Both the position numbers and the translations under genes were made by a program. DNA of 40,165 nt from an uncultured Oscillospiraceae bacterium (GTDB lineage Bacteria > Bacillota > Clostridia > Oscillospirales > Acutalibacteraceae), in the NCBI GenBank assembly GCA_905198295.1, contig CAJKBW010000017.1, forward strand, positions 1 through 40,165, written 5' to 3'. Below, one piece after another: positions 1 through 7,801 of this stretch. Below the pieces are notes generated by a model that was not told where the DNA came from, made no database searches, and worked only from the letters and a program-made list of their open reading frames with translations. Positions within the stretch are counted from its first letter, which is position 1; each line of letters starts with the position of its first letter.

Positions 1-15
1 GCGAGAACAACTCGC
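1..15. other. Short hairpin at window edge
   Basis: GCGAG-AACAA-CTCGC is a 5-bp perfect inverted repeat 37 bases past the stop of the minus-strand flavoprotein gene. It could be part of that gene's terminator, but it is cut by the window edge and no T-run is visible. Bases 16-51 hold nothing else I can name. Confidence 0.25.
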
Positions 16-51
16 CGCCTTCGGTTATCTTGTTATCTTATTTTACCTATA

Positions 52-630
52 TTATATAACAATCAGTGCACGAGCCACCCGCCGCACCTCATCGAGAACC
101 GGTTCAAGCGGCTCACCCGCATCCGCTCCGCTGTACGCCGCCGACGCAATCAAACGAGCATTGAGAATTGTCAGCGGAGGAAGCAGCTGCTTTTCCACCA
201 TTTCGTGGCCGAGCCGTCCTGACGCCCCGGCGGCAGTCAGCAGAACCACCTGCTTTGGGCGGGCAATTGGCGGACGGTGCCCGTGTACAAACCGTGCCGC
301 CCAGTAGCGCTGGGTACGGTCGACACGAATCTTCAGCGGCGCTGAAAACGACAGATTGTGCACCGGCGTGGCAAACACCAGCACATCCGCCCGCTCAAGT
401 GCGGCAAATTCCCGATCCAGATCCGTGAAAACACAGCCCACGCGCTTTTCACATGCGCCGCAGCCGGTGCATGGCTGCGCCGGCTGCGCGTAACAGTTGA
501 TTTCCTCCACCGCCCAGTCCGGCGGAAGCGCCGTCCGAAAGGCGTCGAGCATACGTGCCACCGGTCCGTCTTTATGCGGCGAACCGTTATAAATCAGCAC
601 TCGCCGCTCACCGCAGCAACGTGCGTTCAT
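52..630 (-). CDS. Iron-sulfur flavoprotein, NADPH-dependent FMN reductase family
   Basis: This 192-residue flavodoxin-fold protein probably binds FMN and moves electrons in the cytoplasm. The FMN phosphate loop is NGSPHKDG (residues 15-22). It is followed by Cys54, Cys57, Cys60 and Cys66, a compact CX2CX2CX5C cluster of the kind that holds a 4Fe-4S centre in Isf-type flavoproteins. A VFATPVHNLSFSAPLK segment (85-100) is the second flavin-contact region typical of the family. The ATG at 630 lies inside the end of pyrB (23-base overlap), so the two are probably co-transcribed and translationally coupled. No strong ribosome site precedes this ATG; an in-frame TTG at 648 with GGGTGAT upstream is an alternative start adding six residues. 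The physiological partner is unknown, and a link to pyrimidine synthesis is only suggested by position. Confidence 0.8.
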   Translation of the reverse strand: MNARCCGERRVLIYNGSPHKDGPVARMLDAFRTALPPDWAVEEINCYAQPAQPCTGCGACEKRVGCVFTDLDREFAALERADVLVFATPVHNLSFSAPLKIRVDRTQRYWAARFVHGHRPPIARPKQVVLLTAAGASGRLGHEMVEKQLLPPLTILNARLIASAAYSGADAGEPLEPVLDEVRRVARALIVI

Positions 631-1678
631 CGCAATATCGGCACACAAGCAAATCACCCTGCTTTCGGAACAGATGCGGAGCGTACGGCTCCCGGTGGGT
701 AATGCAGTGCGGATTTCCGCATGCATGCTCCATCCCGCGCGGCACCGGATCCAGCCGTTTGCCGCTGCCCTCAAGCATGCGGGCGATCAGCGCCATGCGG
801 GCATACAGTCCGTATTCGGTCTGTTCAAAATACTTGGCGCGCGGGTCGTCGTCCACCTCCTGCGTGATCTCGTCCACCCGCGGCAGCGGATGCAGTACCA
901 CTAGATCCTTTTTTCCCCGTGCCATTTTCTCCCGGTCGAGCACATAGACACCCTTCTGCCGCTCGTATTCCTCGGCCGAAGCAAAGCGTTCCTGCTGGAT
1001 ACGGGTCATATACAGCACGTCCAGCTGCGGCATAACCTCCATCAGGTTGTCCGCCTCCTCATAGCGACAGCCCGCCGCCGCCAGAAAATCCTTGATGTAA
1101 GAGGGCACCCCGAGATCCGGCGTAGAGATCAGCACAAACCGGTTGTCTGGGAAATGTGCCATCGCCTTGATCAGCGAATGCACCGTGCGGCCGTTTTTCA
1201 GATCGCCGCAAAGCCCGATGCACAATCCCGAAAAGGTTCCCTTTTCGTTGCGCAGCGTCACCAGGTCGGTCAGCGTCTGAGTCGGGTGCAGATGCCCGCC
1301 GTCCCCCGCGTTGATGACCGGCACCCGCGAATACAGCGACGCCGCAAATGCAGCGCCGGCGACCGGATGGCGCATCGCAATAATATCGGCATAGCCGCTG
1401 ACCACCCGCACCGTGTCCTTGAGGGTTTCCCCTTTGGCCACCGAAGAGTTGGCCGGATTGTCAAAGCCGATGATGCGTCCGCCAAGGCGCAGCATCGCCG
1501 TCTGGAAAGACATTTGGGTGCGGGTGGACGGCTCATAGAACAGAGTGGCCAAAATCCGCCCCCGGCAGGTGCCGTAATAGTCGTCGAGATGTTCGCGGAT
1601 ATCGCAGGCAAGCGCCGTGATATCCTCCCATTCGTCCGGAGTGAGATCCGACAGATCGATTAGGTGTCGTGACTGCAT
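608..1678 (-). CDS. pyrB: Aspartate carbamoyltransferase with C-terminal PyrI-like zinc ribbon
   Basis: The enzyme condenses carbamoyl phosphate with aspartate, the first committed step of pyrimidine synthesis. Seen: the carbamoyl-phosphate loop STRT (51-54), the SSVAKGE loop with Lys82, HPTQ (131-134), MTRIQQERF (224-232) and HPLPR (263-267). A normal catalytic chain is about 305-310 residues; this one has 356. The extra tail holds Cys320, Cys325, Cys346 and Cys349 (CX4C-X20-CX2C), with the words CGNPHC, ITHREP and CRYCD. These closely match the zinc domain that ends the regulatory chain PyrI (CX4C-X23-CX2C in E. coli). The PyrI nucleotide-binding domain is absent. The ribosome site AAAGGAAGAGG precedes the ATG. 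The last codons overlap the flavoprotein gene. No PyrR-type leader is visible in the roughly 50-base leader. Confidence 0.95.
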   Translation of the reverse strand: MQSRHLIDLSDLTPDEWEDITALACDIREHLDDYYGTCRGRILATLFYEPSTRTQMSFQTAMLRLGGRIIGFDNPANSSVAKGETLKDTVRVVSGYADIIAMRHPVAGAAFAASLYSRVPVINAGDGGHLHPTQTLTDLVTLRNEKGTFSGLCIGLCGDLKNGRTVHSLIKAMAHFPDNRFVLISTPDLGVPSYIKDFLAAAGCRYEEADNLMEVMPQLDVLYMTRIQQERFASAEEYERQKGVYVLDREKMARGKKDLVVLHPLPRVDEITQEVDDDPRAKYFEQTEYGLYARMALIARMLEGSGKRLDPVPRGMEHACGNPHCITHREPYAPHLFRKQGDLLVCRYCDERTLLR

Positions 1679-1735
1679 GGTTGCCTCTTCCTTTCCGGGC
1701 CGCGGCCGCGCGCCGGCCTTTGCTGCTTTCTTTTT

Positions 1736-1764
1736 ATTTTACCATCATTCGACACGCGGCGCAA
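1736..1764 (-). promoter_or_regulatory. Predicted sigma-A promoter for pyrB
   Basis: On the minus strand TTGCGC (1759-1764), 17 bases, TAAAAT (1736-1741), about 60 bases before the pyrB start. Its -35 box is one base away from the -35 box of the opposite promoter. Confidence 0.45.
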
Positions 1765-1765
1765 C

Positions 1766-1794
1766 TTGCCAAAGTGCGGGAAATTTGCTACGAT
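1766..1794 (+). promoter_or_regulatory. Predicted sigma-A promoter for the aldo/keto reductase
   Basis: TTGCCA (1766-1771), 17 bases, TACGAT (1789-1794), 36 bases before the ATG. It is back-to-back with the pyrB promoter, so one bound regulator at about 1755-1775 would affect both. Confidence 0.5.
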
Positions 1795-1830
1795 AAAGAC
1801 AGCTTTATTGACAGAAAGGAGCTGTTCCGT

Positions 1831-2745
1831 ATGAAAAAGGTTCTCGTCGGCGGGGTGCTGCCCGCCTCGGAGATTTCTCTGGGCTGTTTCCGGCTGCACA
1901 CAGCGGACAAAGCCCGCGCCGCTGCGCTGGTCGGCGCCGCGTTGGAGGAAGGCATCGACTTTTTCGATAATGCCGACATTTACGGCGGCGGGCGCTGTGA
2001 GGAGATGTTTGCCGAAGCAATCGGCATGTGCCCCGACGTGCGCGAAAAAATTCTGATCCAGACCAAGTGCGGCATCCGGCCCGGCCGTTATGACTTCTCC
2101 CGTGAGCATATTTTGAAAAGCGTGGAAGGCAGTCTTCGGCGTCTGAAAACCGAGTATATCGATGTGCTGCTGCTCCACCGTCCGGATACGCTGATGGAAC
2201 CGGACGAGGTCGCGGAAGCATTTGATCGGCTGCACAGCAGCGGCAAGGTGCGGTATTTTGGCGTGAGCAATTTTTCCCCGCTGCAGATGGAACTGCTCAA
2301 AAAAGCGCTGTGCCATCCGCTGCTGGTCAATCAACTGCAGTTCGGCCCGATGCACACCGGCATGATCGACGCTGGTATCCATGTCAATATGAAAGACAGC
2401 GCCTCCTTCGACCATGACGGCGGCATACTTGAATACTGCCGGCTTCATGACGTGACGATCCAGCCCTGGTCCCCGTTCCAGTATGGCTTTTTTGAAGGCG
2501 TTTATCTCAATAACGACAAGTTCCCGGAACTCAACGCCGTCATCGGCCGGATTGCCGCCGAAAAAGGGGTGCCGGACACCGCGGTGGTCATCGCCTGGAT
2601 TCTGCGCCATCCCGCGCATATGCAGCCGATTGCCGGTACCACCAACCCGCAGCGCCTGCATGACCTCTGCCGTGCCGAGGATATTTCCCTCACCCGCGAG
2701 GAGTGGTATGAAATCTACCGCGCCGCAGGCAACACCATCCCATAA
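1831..2745 (+). CDS. Aldo/keto reductase family oxidoreductase
   Basis: A 304-residue cytoplasmic NAD(P)H-dependent oxidoreductase with the TIM-barrel fold, closest by pattern to the YdhF-like branch. The catalytic tetrad is visible: Asp46 and Tyr51 in FFDNADIY, Lys79 in IQTKCG, and His116 in LLLHRPD. GVSNFS and QLQFGP follow as in the family, and a C-terminal IAGTTNP segment fits the cofactor phosphate pocket. The ATG at 1831 is chosen over an upstream in-frame ATG (1669) because AAAGGA sits 10 bases before it and the family N-terminus begins here. Substrate is unknown. It is monocistronic: its own promoter and a strong terminator flank it. Confidence 0.9.
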   Translation: MKKVLVGGVLPASEISLGCFRLHTADKARAAALVGAALEEGIDFFDNADIYGGGRCEEMFAEAIGMCPDVREKILIQTKCGIRPGRYDFSREHILKSVEGSLRRLKTEYIDVLLLHRPDTLMEPDEVAEAFDRLHSSGKVRYFGVSNFSPLQMELLKKALCHPLLVNQLQFGPMHTGMIDAGIHVNMKDSASFDHDGGILEYCRLHDVTIQPWSPFQYGFFEGVYLNNDKFPELNAVIGRIAAEKGVPDTAVVIAWILRHPAHMQPIAGTTNPQRLHDLCRAEDISLTREEWYEIYRAAGNTIP

Positions 2746-2783
2746 AAAAGAAGACCCAAGCGTAGAAAAGCGCGGAATTAGGC

Positions 2784-2822
2784 AAGCTGGCGCTGCTTTT
2801 GAAGCAGCGCCAGCTTTGGTTT
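2784..2822 (+). terminator. Intrinsic terminator after the aldo/keto reductase
   Basis: A perfect 15-bp stem (2784-2798 with 2802-2816) and 3-base loop, followed by TGGTTTAAGTT. The T-run is short but the stem is very strong. Confidence 0.7.
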
Positions 2823-3028
2823 AAGTTGAAAGCGCTCATTAGCCGCCGGGAATAGTTTTCCCGCAAAACGGCCCATTTTTCCGCATACCGTTGCTGTACC
2901 CTCCCGTATTCTTCTTCACACAGCCGTCGTTTCCAAATCCATCCCCTCTCGAACAATTTTCTCTCCTGTATCGTTTTCCAAGGCGTATTCCGTTTCTCTT
3001 TTTCCGCTCCCCGTTTCTTTCCAACTTA
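2823..3028. other. Pyrimidine-rich intergenic spacer
   Basis: About 200 bases between the terminator and the ArgR-like sites. The plus strand is rich in C and T. A short reading frame on the minus strand here lacks a family match or ribosome site. I see no RNA gene or riboswitch pattern. Confidence 0.3.
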
Positions 3029-3062
3029 TGAATATACATTATATTATGAATATTTATACATT
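3029..3062 (+). promoter_or_regulatory. Tandem ARG-box-like sites upstream of argG
   Basis: TATGAATATTTATACATT (3045-3062) differs at one position from the ArgR/AhrC consensus TNTGAATWWWWATTCANW. Eighteen bases upstream a weaker copy, TGAATATACATT (3029-3040), repeats ATGAATAT. Both lie about 120-180 bases before the argG promoter. Binding by ArgR is an inference from the match and from the operon it precedes. Confidence 0.5.
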
Positions 3063-3157
3063 TATTCGGTAATCGCGCCCTTCGTCCTCGTCAGTAGACC
3101 CGTATATTTCATGCTCATGTCTGGTGAATTGTTCAGGTTGACAAAAATGCATCTTTT

Positions 3158-3171
3158 AGCATATTTATACG
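3158..3171 (+). promoter_or_regulatory. Promoter-proximal ARG-box-like half
   Basis: AGCATATTTATACG shares the exact 10-mer ATATTTATAC with the distal ARG box (3050-3059), 111 bases away, and ends 10 bases before the -35 box. A distal plus a proximal operator is a usual arrangement for arginine repressors. As a lone site the match is weak. Confidence 0.35.
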
Positions 3172-3181
3172 CAACAAAGTC

Positions 3182-3209
3182 TTGCAAATCCGCCGTACAG
3201 TGCTATAAT
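3182..3209 (+). promoter_or_regulatory. Predicted sigma-A promoter of the arg operon
   Basis: TTGCAA (3182-3187), 16 bases, TATAAT (3204-3209), with a TGC extension before the -10 box. Expected start of transcription near 3216 leaves a leader of under 40 bases, too short for a T-box or riboswitch. Confidence 0.7.
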
Positions 3210-3253
3210 AGGGACATGAAAACACGGTAACCGAAAGAAAGGACGCGAAGAAT

Positions 3254-4465
3254 ATGGATTCGATCAAAAAAGTGGTGCTCGCCTATTCCGGCGGACTGGA
3301 CACCTCCATCATCATCCCGTGGCTCAAGGAAAACTACAACAACTGTGAAGTTATCGCCGTCGCTGCCGACGTCGGTCAGGGCAAGGAGCTTTCCGGCCTG
3401 CAGGAAAAGGCGATTAAAACCGGCGCGTCCAAGCTGTATATCGAGGATCTGCGGGACGTGTTCGTCAACGACTTCATTTTCCCGACCCTGAAGGCCGGGG
3501 CGGTGTATGAAAATCAGTACCTGCTGGGCACCTCGTTCGCCCGTCCGATCATCGCTAAGCGGATCGTGGAGATCGCCAAAGCGGAAGGCGCCGACGCCAT
3601 CGCGCACGGCTGCACCGGCAAGGGCAACGACCAGGTGCGGTTTGAGCTGGCCATCAAAGCCTTTGCACCGAACATGAAGATCATCGCCCCGTGGCGGACC
3701 TGGGAGCTCAAATCCCGTGAAGAGGAAATCGCCTACGCCGAGGCGCGGAACATCCCGCTGAACATTACCCGTGAGACCAACTATTCGAAGGATAAGAACC
3801 TGTGGCATTTATCCCATGAGGGACTCGACCTCGAGGACCCGGCGAATGAGCCGAAGTACGATGAGATTCTGGAAATGGGTGTTTCCCCTGAAAAGGCGCC
3901 GGACAAGGCGACCTACATCACCCTGTCGTTTGAAAAGGGCATCCCGGTCGCGCTTGACGGCGTGAAGATGGACGGAGTGAGCCTAATCGAAAAGCTTAAC
4001 GCGCTTGGCGGCGCAAACGGCATCGGCCTTGTGGACATGGTGGAAAACCGGCTGGTCGGCATGAAGAGCCGCGGCGTGTATGAAACCCCCGGCGGCTCGA
4101 TCCTGTACAAGGCACACGACGCGCTGGAAACCCTCTGCCTCGACCGCGACACGCAGCATTATAAGCAGCAGATGGTCGCCGGCAAGTTCAGCGAACTGGT
4201 GTATTACGGCCAGTGGTTCACTCCGCTGCGCGAGGCGCTGAGTGCGTTCGTGGACAGCACGCAGGAAACGGTCACCGGTGATGTCAAGCTCAAGCTGTAT
4301 AAGGGTAATATGATCCTTGCCAGCATCACTTCCCCGTATTCGCTGTATGACGAAGACATCGCCACCTTCAGCGAGGACGAAGTGTATAATCAGATGGATT
4401 CCCAGGGCTTCATCAACCTGTTCGGCCTGCCGATCAAGGTTAAGGCGATGAAGGAAGGCAAGTAA
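3254..4465 (+). CDS. argG: Argininosuccinate synthase
   Basis: Joins citrulline and aspartate with ATP to give argininosuccinate, AMP and pyrophosphate, in the cytoplasm. At 403 residues it has the usual length. The ATP pyrophosphatase loop AYSGGLDTS is at residues 10-18, followed by the family segments LLGTSFARP, AHGCTGKGNDQVRFE and WHLSHEGLDLEDP. The ATG follows AAAGGA by 12 bases. It is the first gene of the arginine cluster, behind the ARG-box-like sites, although it acts in the pathway after argF. A stable hairpin separates it from argH. Confidence 0.98.
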   Translation: MDSIKKVVLAYSGGLDTSIIIPWLKENYNNCEVIAVAADVGQGKELSGLQEKAIKTGASKLYIEDLRDVFVNDFIFPTLKAGAVYENQYLLGTSFARPIIAKRIVEIAKAEGADAIAHGCTGKGNDQVRFELAIKAFAPNMKIIAPWRTWELKSREEEIAYAEARNIPLNITRETNYSKDKNLWHLSHEGLDLEDPANEPKYDEILEMGVSPEKAPDKATYITLSFEKGIPVALDGVKMDGVSLIEKLNALGGANGIGLVDMVENRLVGMKSRGVYETPGGSILYKAHDALETLCLDRDTQHYKQQMVAGKFSELVYYGQWFTPLREALSAFVDSTQETVTGDVKLKLYKGNMILASITSPYSLYDEDIATFSEDEVYNQMDSQGFINLFGLPIKVKAMKEGK

Positions 4466-4501
4466 GCCGTCCCCAATTCCGTTTATCGTTAATCCGCACG
4501 G

Positions 4502-4529
4502 GCGGGGACCCTTTTGGTGGGGTCCCCGC
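4502..4529 (+). other. Intercistronic GC hairpin between argG and argH
   Basis: GCGGGGACCC (4502-4511) pairs with GGGTCCCCGC (4520-4529) across an 8-base loop. No T-run follows, so it is more likely an mRNA-stabilising or processing element, or a partial terminator, than a full stop to transcription. Confidence 0.5.
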
Positions 4530-4570
4530 TGTCCCATTCCATAAACCCTCTGCATTAAAGGAGTGTCAAC

Positions 4571-5950
4571 ATGAAACTGTGGGCCGGACGGTTCCAAAAA
4601 GAGCTGGACGAAAAAACAAATGATTTCAACTCCTCAATCGCCTTTGACTCCCGCATGGTCGAGGAGGATATCGCCGGCAGTCTGGCGCACGCAGCCATGC
4701 TGCAGAAGCAGGGGATCATCTCCGCCGCGGACGGTGAGGCCATCCGTGAGGGACTTTCCGGGATCGCAGCCGACCTGCGGTCCGGAAAGCTGGAGATCGA
4801 CCATGCCGCCGAGGATATTCATACCTTTGTGGAGGGTGAGCTGACCGCGCGCATCGGCGATGCCGGCAAGCGGCTGCACACCGGACGCAGCCGCAACGAC
4901 CAGGTAGCACTGGATCTGCGCCTGTACCTGAAAAATGCGCTGCCCGGCCTGCGGGAACAGCTGCTCGACCTGATCGAAGTGCTCTGCCGCAAGGCGGAAA
5001 CCCATGCCGGCACCATCATGCCCGGCTATACCCATCTGCAGCGCGCACAGCCGATCACCTTCGGTCACCATCTGCTCGCCTATGCCGAAATGCTGCTGCG
5101 GGACGTCGGCCGGCTGGATGACGCGGTGCGGCGCATGGACGTATCGCCGCTGGGCAGCGGGGCGCTCGCTGCGACCACCTACCCGCTTAACCGTCAGGCC
5201 GTGGCCGATACATTGAAGATGAGCGGCGTCACCCACAACTCGCTCGACGGTGTGTCCGACCGCGACTATGCCATCGAGCTTGCGGCTGCATTTTCATTGA
5301 TTATGGTGCATCTTTCCCGCTTTTCGGAGGAAATCATCCTTTGGTGCTCGTGGGAGTTCAAATTCATTGAGCTCGACGATGCCTTTTCGACCGGCTCGTC
5401 GATTATGCCGCAGAAGAAAAATCCGGATATCGCCGAACTGGTGCGCGGCAAATCCGGCCGGGTATTCGGTGATTTGATGGGGCTGCTGACCGTCATGAAA
5501 GGGCTGCCTCTCGCCTACAACAAGGACATGCAGGAGGATAAGGAGGCGGTTTTCGACGCACTGGACACCGTGCGGATGTGCCTGACCGCTTTTATCCCGA
5601 TGATCGATACCATGAAGGTGCTGCCGGAAAACATGCGCAGGGCGGCGGCCGGCGGTTTTATCAACGCGACCGACTGCGCCGATTATCTTGTGAGCAAGGG
5701 CCTGCCGTTCCGGGATGCATACAAGGCAACCGGCACTCTTGTAGCGCTGTGCATTGAAAAGGGATTGACTCTGGAAACCCTGCCGCTGGCCGATTATCAG
5801 GCGGTGTGCAGCCTGTTTGACGAGGGCGTATACGAAGCCATCGCGCTCGAACGATGTGCGGCGCTGCGCCGGGTATACGGCGGTCCCGCGCCCGAAAATG
5901 TGCGCGCACAGTCCGCCCGCGTTCTGACGCTTATCGGCCGGAATCGCTGA
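4571..5950 (+). CDS. argH: Argininosuccinate lyase
   Basis: Splits argininosuccinate into arginine and fumarate, the last step of the pathway; homotetramer of the fumarase/aspartase superfamily. Its 459 residues match the family. Seen: LWAGRF at the N-terminus, HTGRSRNDQ (103-111), the YTHLQRAQP segment with catalytic His155, SGALAATTYPLNR, and the superfamily signature GSSIMPQKKNPD (275-286) with the catalytic serine (276 or 277) and Lys282. The ATG follows AAAGGAG. It ends 19 bases before argC, which has its own AAGGAGG. Confidence 0.98.
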   Translation: MKLWAGRFQKELDEKTNDFNSSIAFDSRMVEEDIAGSLAHAAMLQKQGIISAADGEAIREGLSGIAADLRSGKLEIDHAAEDIHTFVEGELTARIGDAGKRLHTGRSRNDQVALDLRLYLKNALPGLREQLLDLIEVLCRKAETHAGTIMPGYTHLQRAQPITFGHHLLAYAEMLLRDVGRLDDAVRRMDVSPLGSGALAATTYPLNRQAVADTLKMSGVTHNSLDGVSDRDYAIELAAAFSLIMVHLSRFSEEIILWCSWEFKFIELDDAFSTGSSIMPQKKNPDIAELVRGKSGRVFGDLMGLLTVMKGLPLAYNKDMQEDKEAVFDALDTVRMCLTAFIPMIDTMKVLPENMRRAAAGGFINATDCADYLVSKGLPFRDAYKATGTLVALCIEKGLTLETLPLADYQAVCSLFDEGVYEAIALERCAALRRVYGGPAPENVRAQSARVLTLIGRNR

Positions 5951-5969
5951 ACACAAGGAGGAATTTGTC

Positions 5970-7004
5970 ATGATCAACGCCGGTGTTATCGGCGCCACCG
6001 GTTATGCCGGTGTGGAGCTCGTCCGCCTGCTGCTGCAGCACCCGCAGGCAAAGCTCGCCGCGATTTCCTCGGTATCCTTTGAGGGACAGCCGATCGCGGA
6101 GGTCTATCCCTCGCTGCAGGAAATCTGTCCGCTCGCATGCGGCACCGCCGAAGAGGTGATCGACCGCAGCGATGTGATTTTCACCGCACTGCCGCACGGC
6201 CTGTCTCAGCAGATCGCGGCTGACTGCGCCGCAAAGGGCAAAAAGCTGATCGACCTCGGTGCGGACTTCCGGCTCGATGATGCGGACACTTACACCAAAT
6301 GGTATGGCTGCGCCGTGGAACACCCCGACCTCCACGCACGCGCGGTCTATGGCCTGCCCGAGCTGTTCCGCGAACAGATCAGGGAAACCGACGTCGTCGG
6401 CAACCCCGGCTGCTATCCCACCAGCGTCGCACTCGGACTTGCCCCCGCGCTGCGCGGCGGCTTTGTGGAGCCGACCGGTATTGTGGTTGACGCAAAATCC
6501 GGCACCACCGGTGCCGGCCGCAAAACTACGCAGGGCACCCATTTTCCCGAATGCAACGAGGCGTTTTCCGCCTATAAGGTGGCGAACCACCGCCACACGC
6601 CGGAGATCGAGCAGACACTGACCCTGGTCGGCGGCGAAAAAGCCACCGTCACCTTTGTACCGCATCTGCTGCCGGTTAACCGGGGCATTCTCTCGACCAT
6701 TTACGCAAAGCTGAAACCCGGCGCATCGCTCGCCGCCGTGCGTGCCGTCTATGAAAAGGCGTACACGAACGAAAAATTCGTCCGGCTGCTGCCCGAGGGC
6801 ACCGGGGTGGATATCCGCAATATCCAGTGCTCCAACTATTGCGACATCCAGCTGTACGCGGACGAACACACGGGCCTGCTGATTGTCACTGCGGTCATCG
6901 ACAACATGGTCAAGGGCGCCGCTGGTCAGGCCATCCAAAACATGAACCTCCTCTGCGGCATTGAGGAAAGCACCGGCATCGATATGATTCCAACCGCATT
7001 CTGA
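5970..7004 (+). CDS. argC: N-acetyl-gamma-glutamyl-phosphate reductase
   Basis: Reduces N-acetylglutamyl phosphate to the semialdehyde with NADPH, the third step from glutamate. The 344-residue protein opens with the Rossmann motif GVIGATGYAGVE (5-16), has the active-site Cys148 in GNPGCYP (144-150), and the general-base histidine in NHRHTPEIEQ. AAGGAGG lies 8 bases before the ATG. It is followed by about 100 bases and then an unrelated membrane-protein gene that interrupts the otherwise standard argCJBDF order. Confidence 0.98.
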   Translation: MINAGVIGATGYAGVELVRLLLQHPQAKLAAISSVSFEGQPIAEVYPSLQEICPLACGTAEEVIDRSDVIFTALPHGLSQQIAADCAAKGKKLIDLGADFRLDDADTYTKWYGCAVEHPDLHARAVYGLPELFREQIRETDVVGNPGCYPTSVALGLAPALRGGFVEPTGIVVDAKSGTTGAGRKTTQGTHFPECNEAFSAYKVANHRHTPEIEQTLTLVGGEKATVTFVPHLLPVNRGILSTIYAKLKPGASLAAVRAVYEKAYTNEKFVRLLPEGTGVDIRNIQCSNYCDIQLYADEHTGLLIVTAVIDNMVKGAAGQAIQNMNLLCGIEESTGIDMIPTAF

Positions 7005-7105
7005 AGCAACGGCATATTTGTGAGGCAAGGCTTTGCACCGCATCGACGGCACAATCCCGATTGAAAGCGGCGCAGCTTCCGTTTACAGCGAAAGAGGAGG
7101 CAGCT

Positions 7106-7750
7106 ATGAAGCGGAACAAACTTTTCCCGCGCGGCAGCATACTGCTGCTCGGCGTGTATGCAGGAATTCTGTTTATGCTTCTGGCCGTTCGTCTGGTTCA
7201 ACGCTTTGCAGAGTCAGCGGCAATTTTGTCCTTGGTAAATTTCATTCCGGCGGTTGCCGCCGCTCCGCTGTGCGCAATGGCCGTTCTCTGTGCCGTCCGT
7301 TATCCTGGCGCACCTTACCTGTGCCTGCTGGGCGCGGATCTTTTGTGGCGGATTGTGGATGCCCTGGAAATCTGGTCAACCCGGGACACGCCTCCTTACC
7401 TTTCCTCCTCACCCTTGATCCGACTTCTGTTCAACACGCTGCTGGTCTCCCTGATCCCTCTGGGGCTTGCCTGGATTCTTTCGCGGTGCTTTCTGCGGCT
7501 GACCCGCCGGGAATGGGCCGCCTATTTCTCTACTGCGCTCATCATGCAGCTTCTGGGGCAGTGGTATCTGTTCCCGTTCATTTCCGAACAACCGAAGGAA
7601 TACCTGTGTTACCTGTTGCTGCAAATGCTGGCGGGATTTTTCGCTTGCGCAGCCGTCTACGGTATCGCGGTGCTTGTCCGCCGTTCACAGGATAAGAAAA
7701 CACCGCCTTCGGCCTCCCCGGATGAGCCTCTCGGGGACTATCTCTCCTGA
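7106..7750 (+). CDS. Unknown integral membrane protein inside the arg cluster
   Basis: A 214-residue, very hydrophobic protein with about six predicted membrane segments (roughly residues 10-30, 40-65, 70-90, 108-135, 145-168 and 175-203) and basic loops. It ends in a polar tail rich in Lys, Pro, Ser and Asp. I do not recognise a family. The ATG at 7106 is preferred over 7061 because GAGGAGG lies 7 bases before it. It sits between argC and argJ on the same strand. A small CGGCC-TTT-GGCCG hairpin with TTTAT (7758-7773) follows its stop and could weaken read-through into argJ. A role in transport of arginine, ornithine or a related compound is a guess from position only. Confidence 0.75.
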   Translation: MKRNKLFPRGSILLLGVYAGILFMLLAVRLVQRFAESAAILSLVNFIPAVAAAPLCAMAVLCAVRYPGAPYLCLLGADLLWRIVDALEIWSTRDTPPYLSSSPLIRLLFNTLLVSLIPLGLAWILSRCFLRLTRREWAAYFSTALIMQLLGQWYLFPFISEQPKEYLCYLLLQMLAGFFACAAVYGIAVLVRRSQDKKTPPSASPDEPLGDYLS

Positions 7751-7801
7751 AATTATCCGGCCTTTGGCCGTTTATCCCAAGAATCAGAAAGGTTGATCTC
7801 T

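Noticed and set aside
1660..2661. Long frame antisense to the aldo/keto reductase
   Set aside because: The catalytic tetrad and the ribosome site support the plus-strand gene; this frame also runs over the divergent promoters.
3138..3167. TTGACA with TATTTA 18 bases on as a second argG promoter
   Set aside because: The -10 box is poor and the promoter at 3182-3209 is far better; the TTGACA may be chance in an AT-rich stretch.
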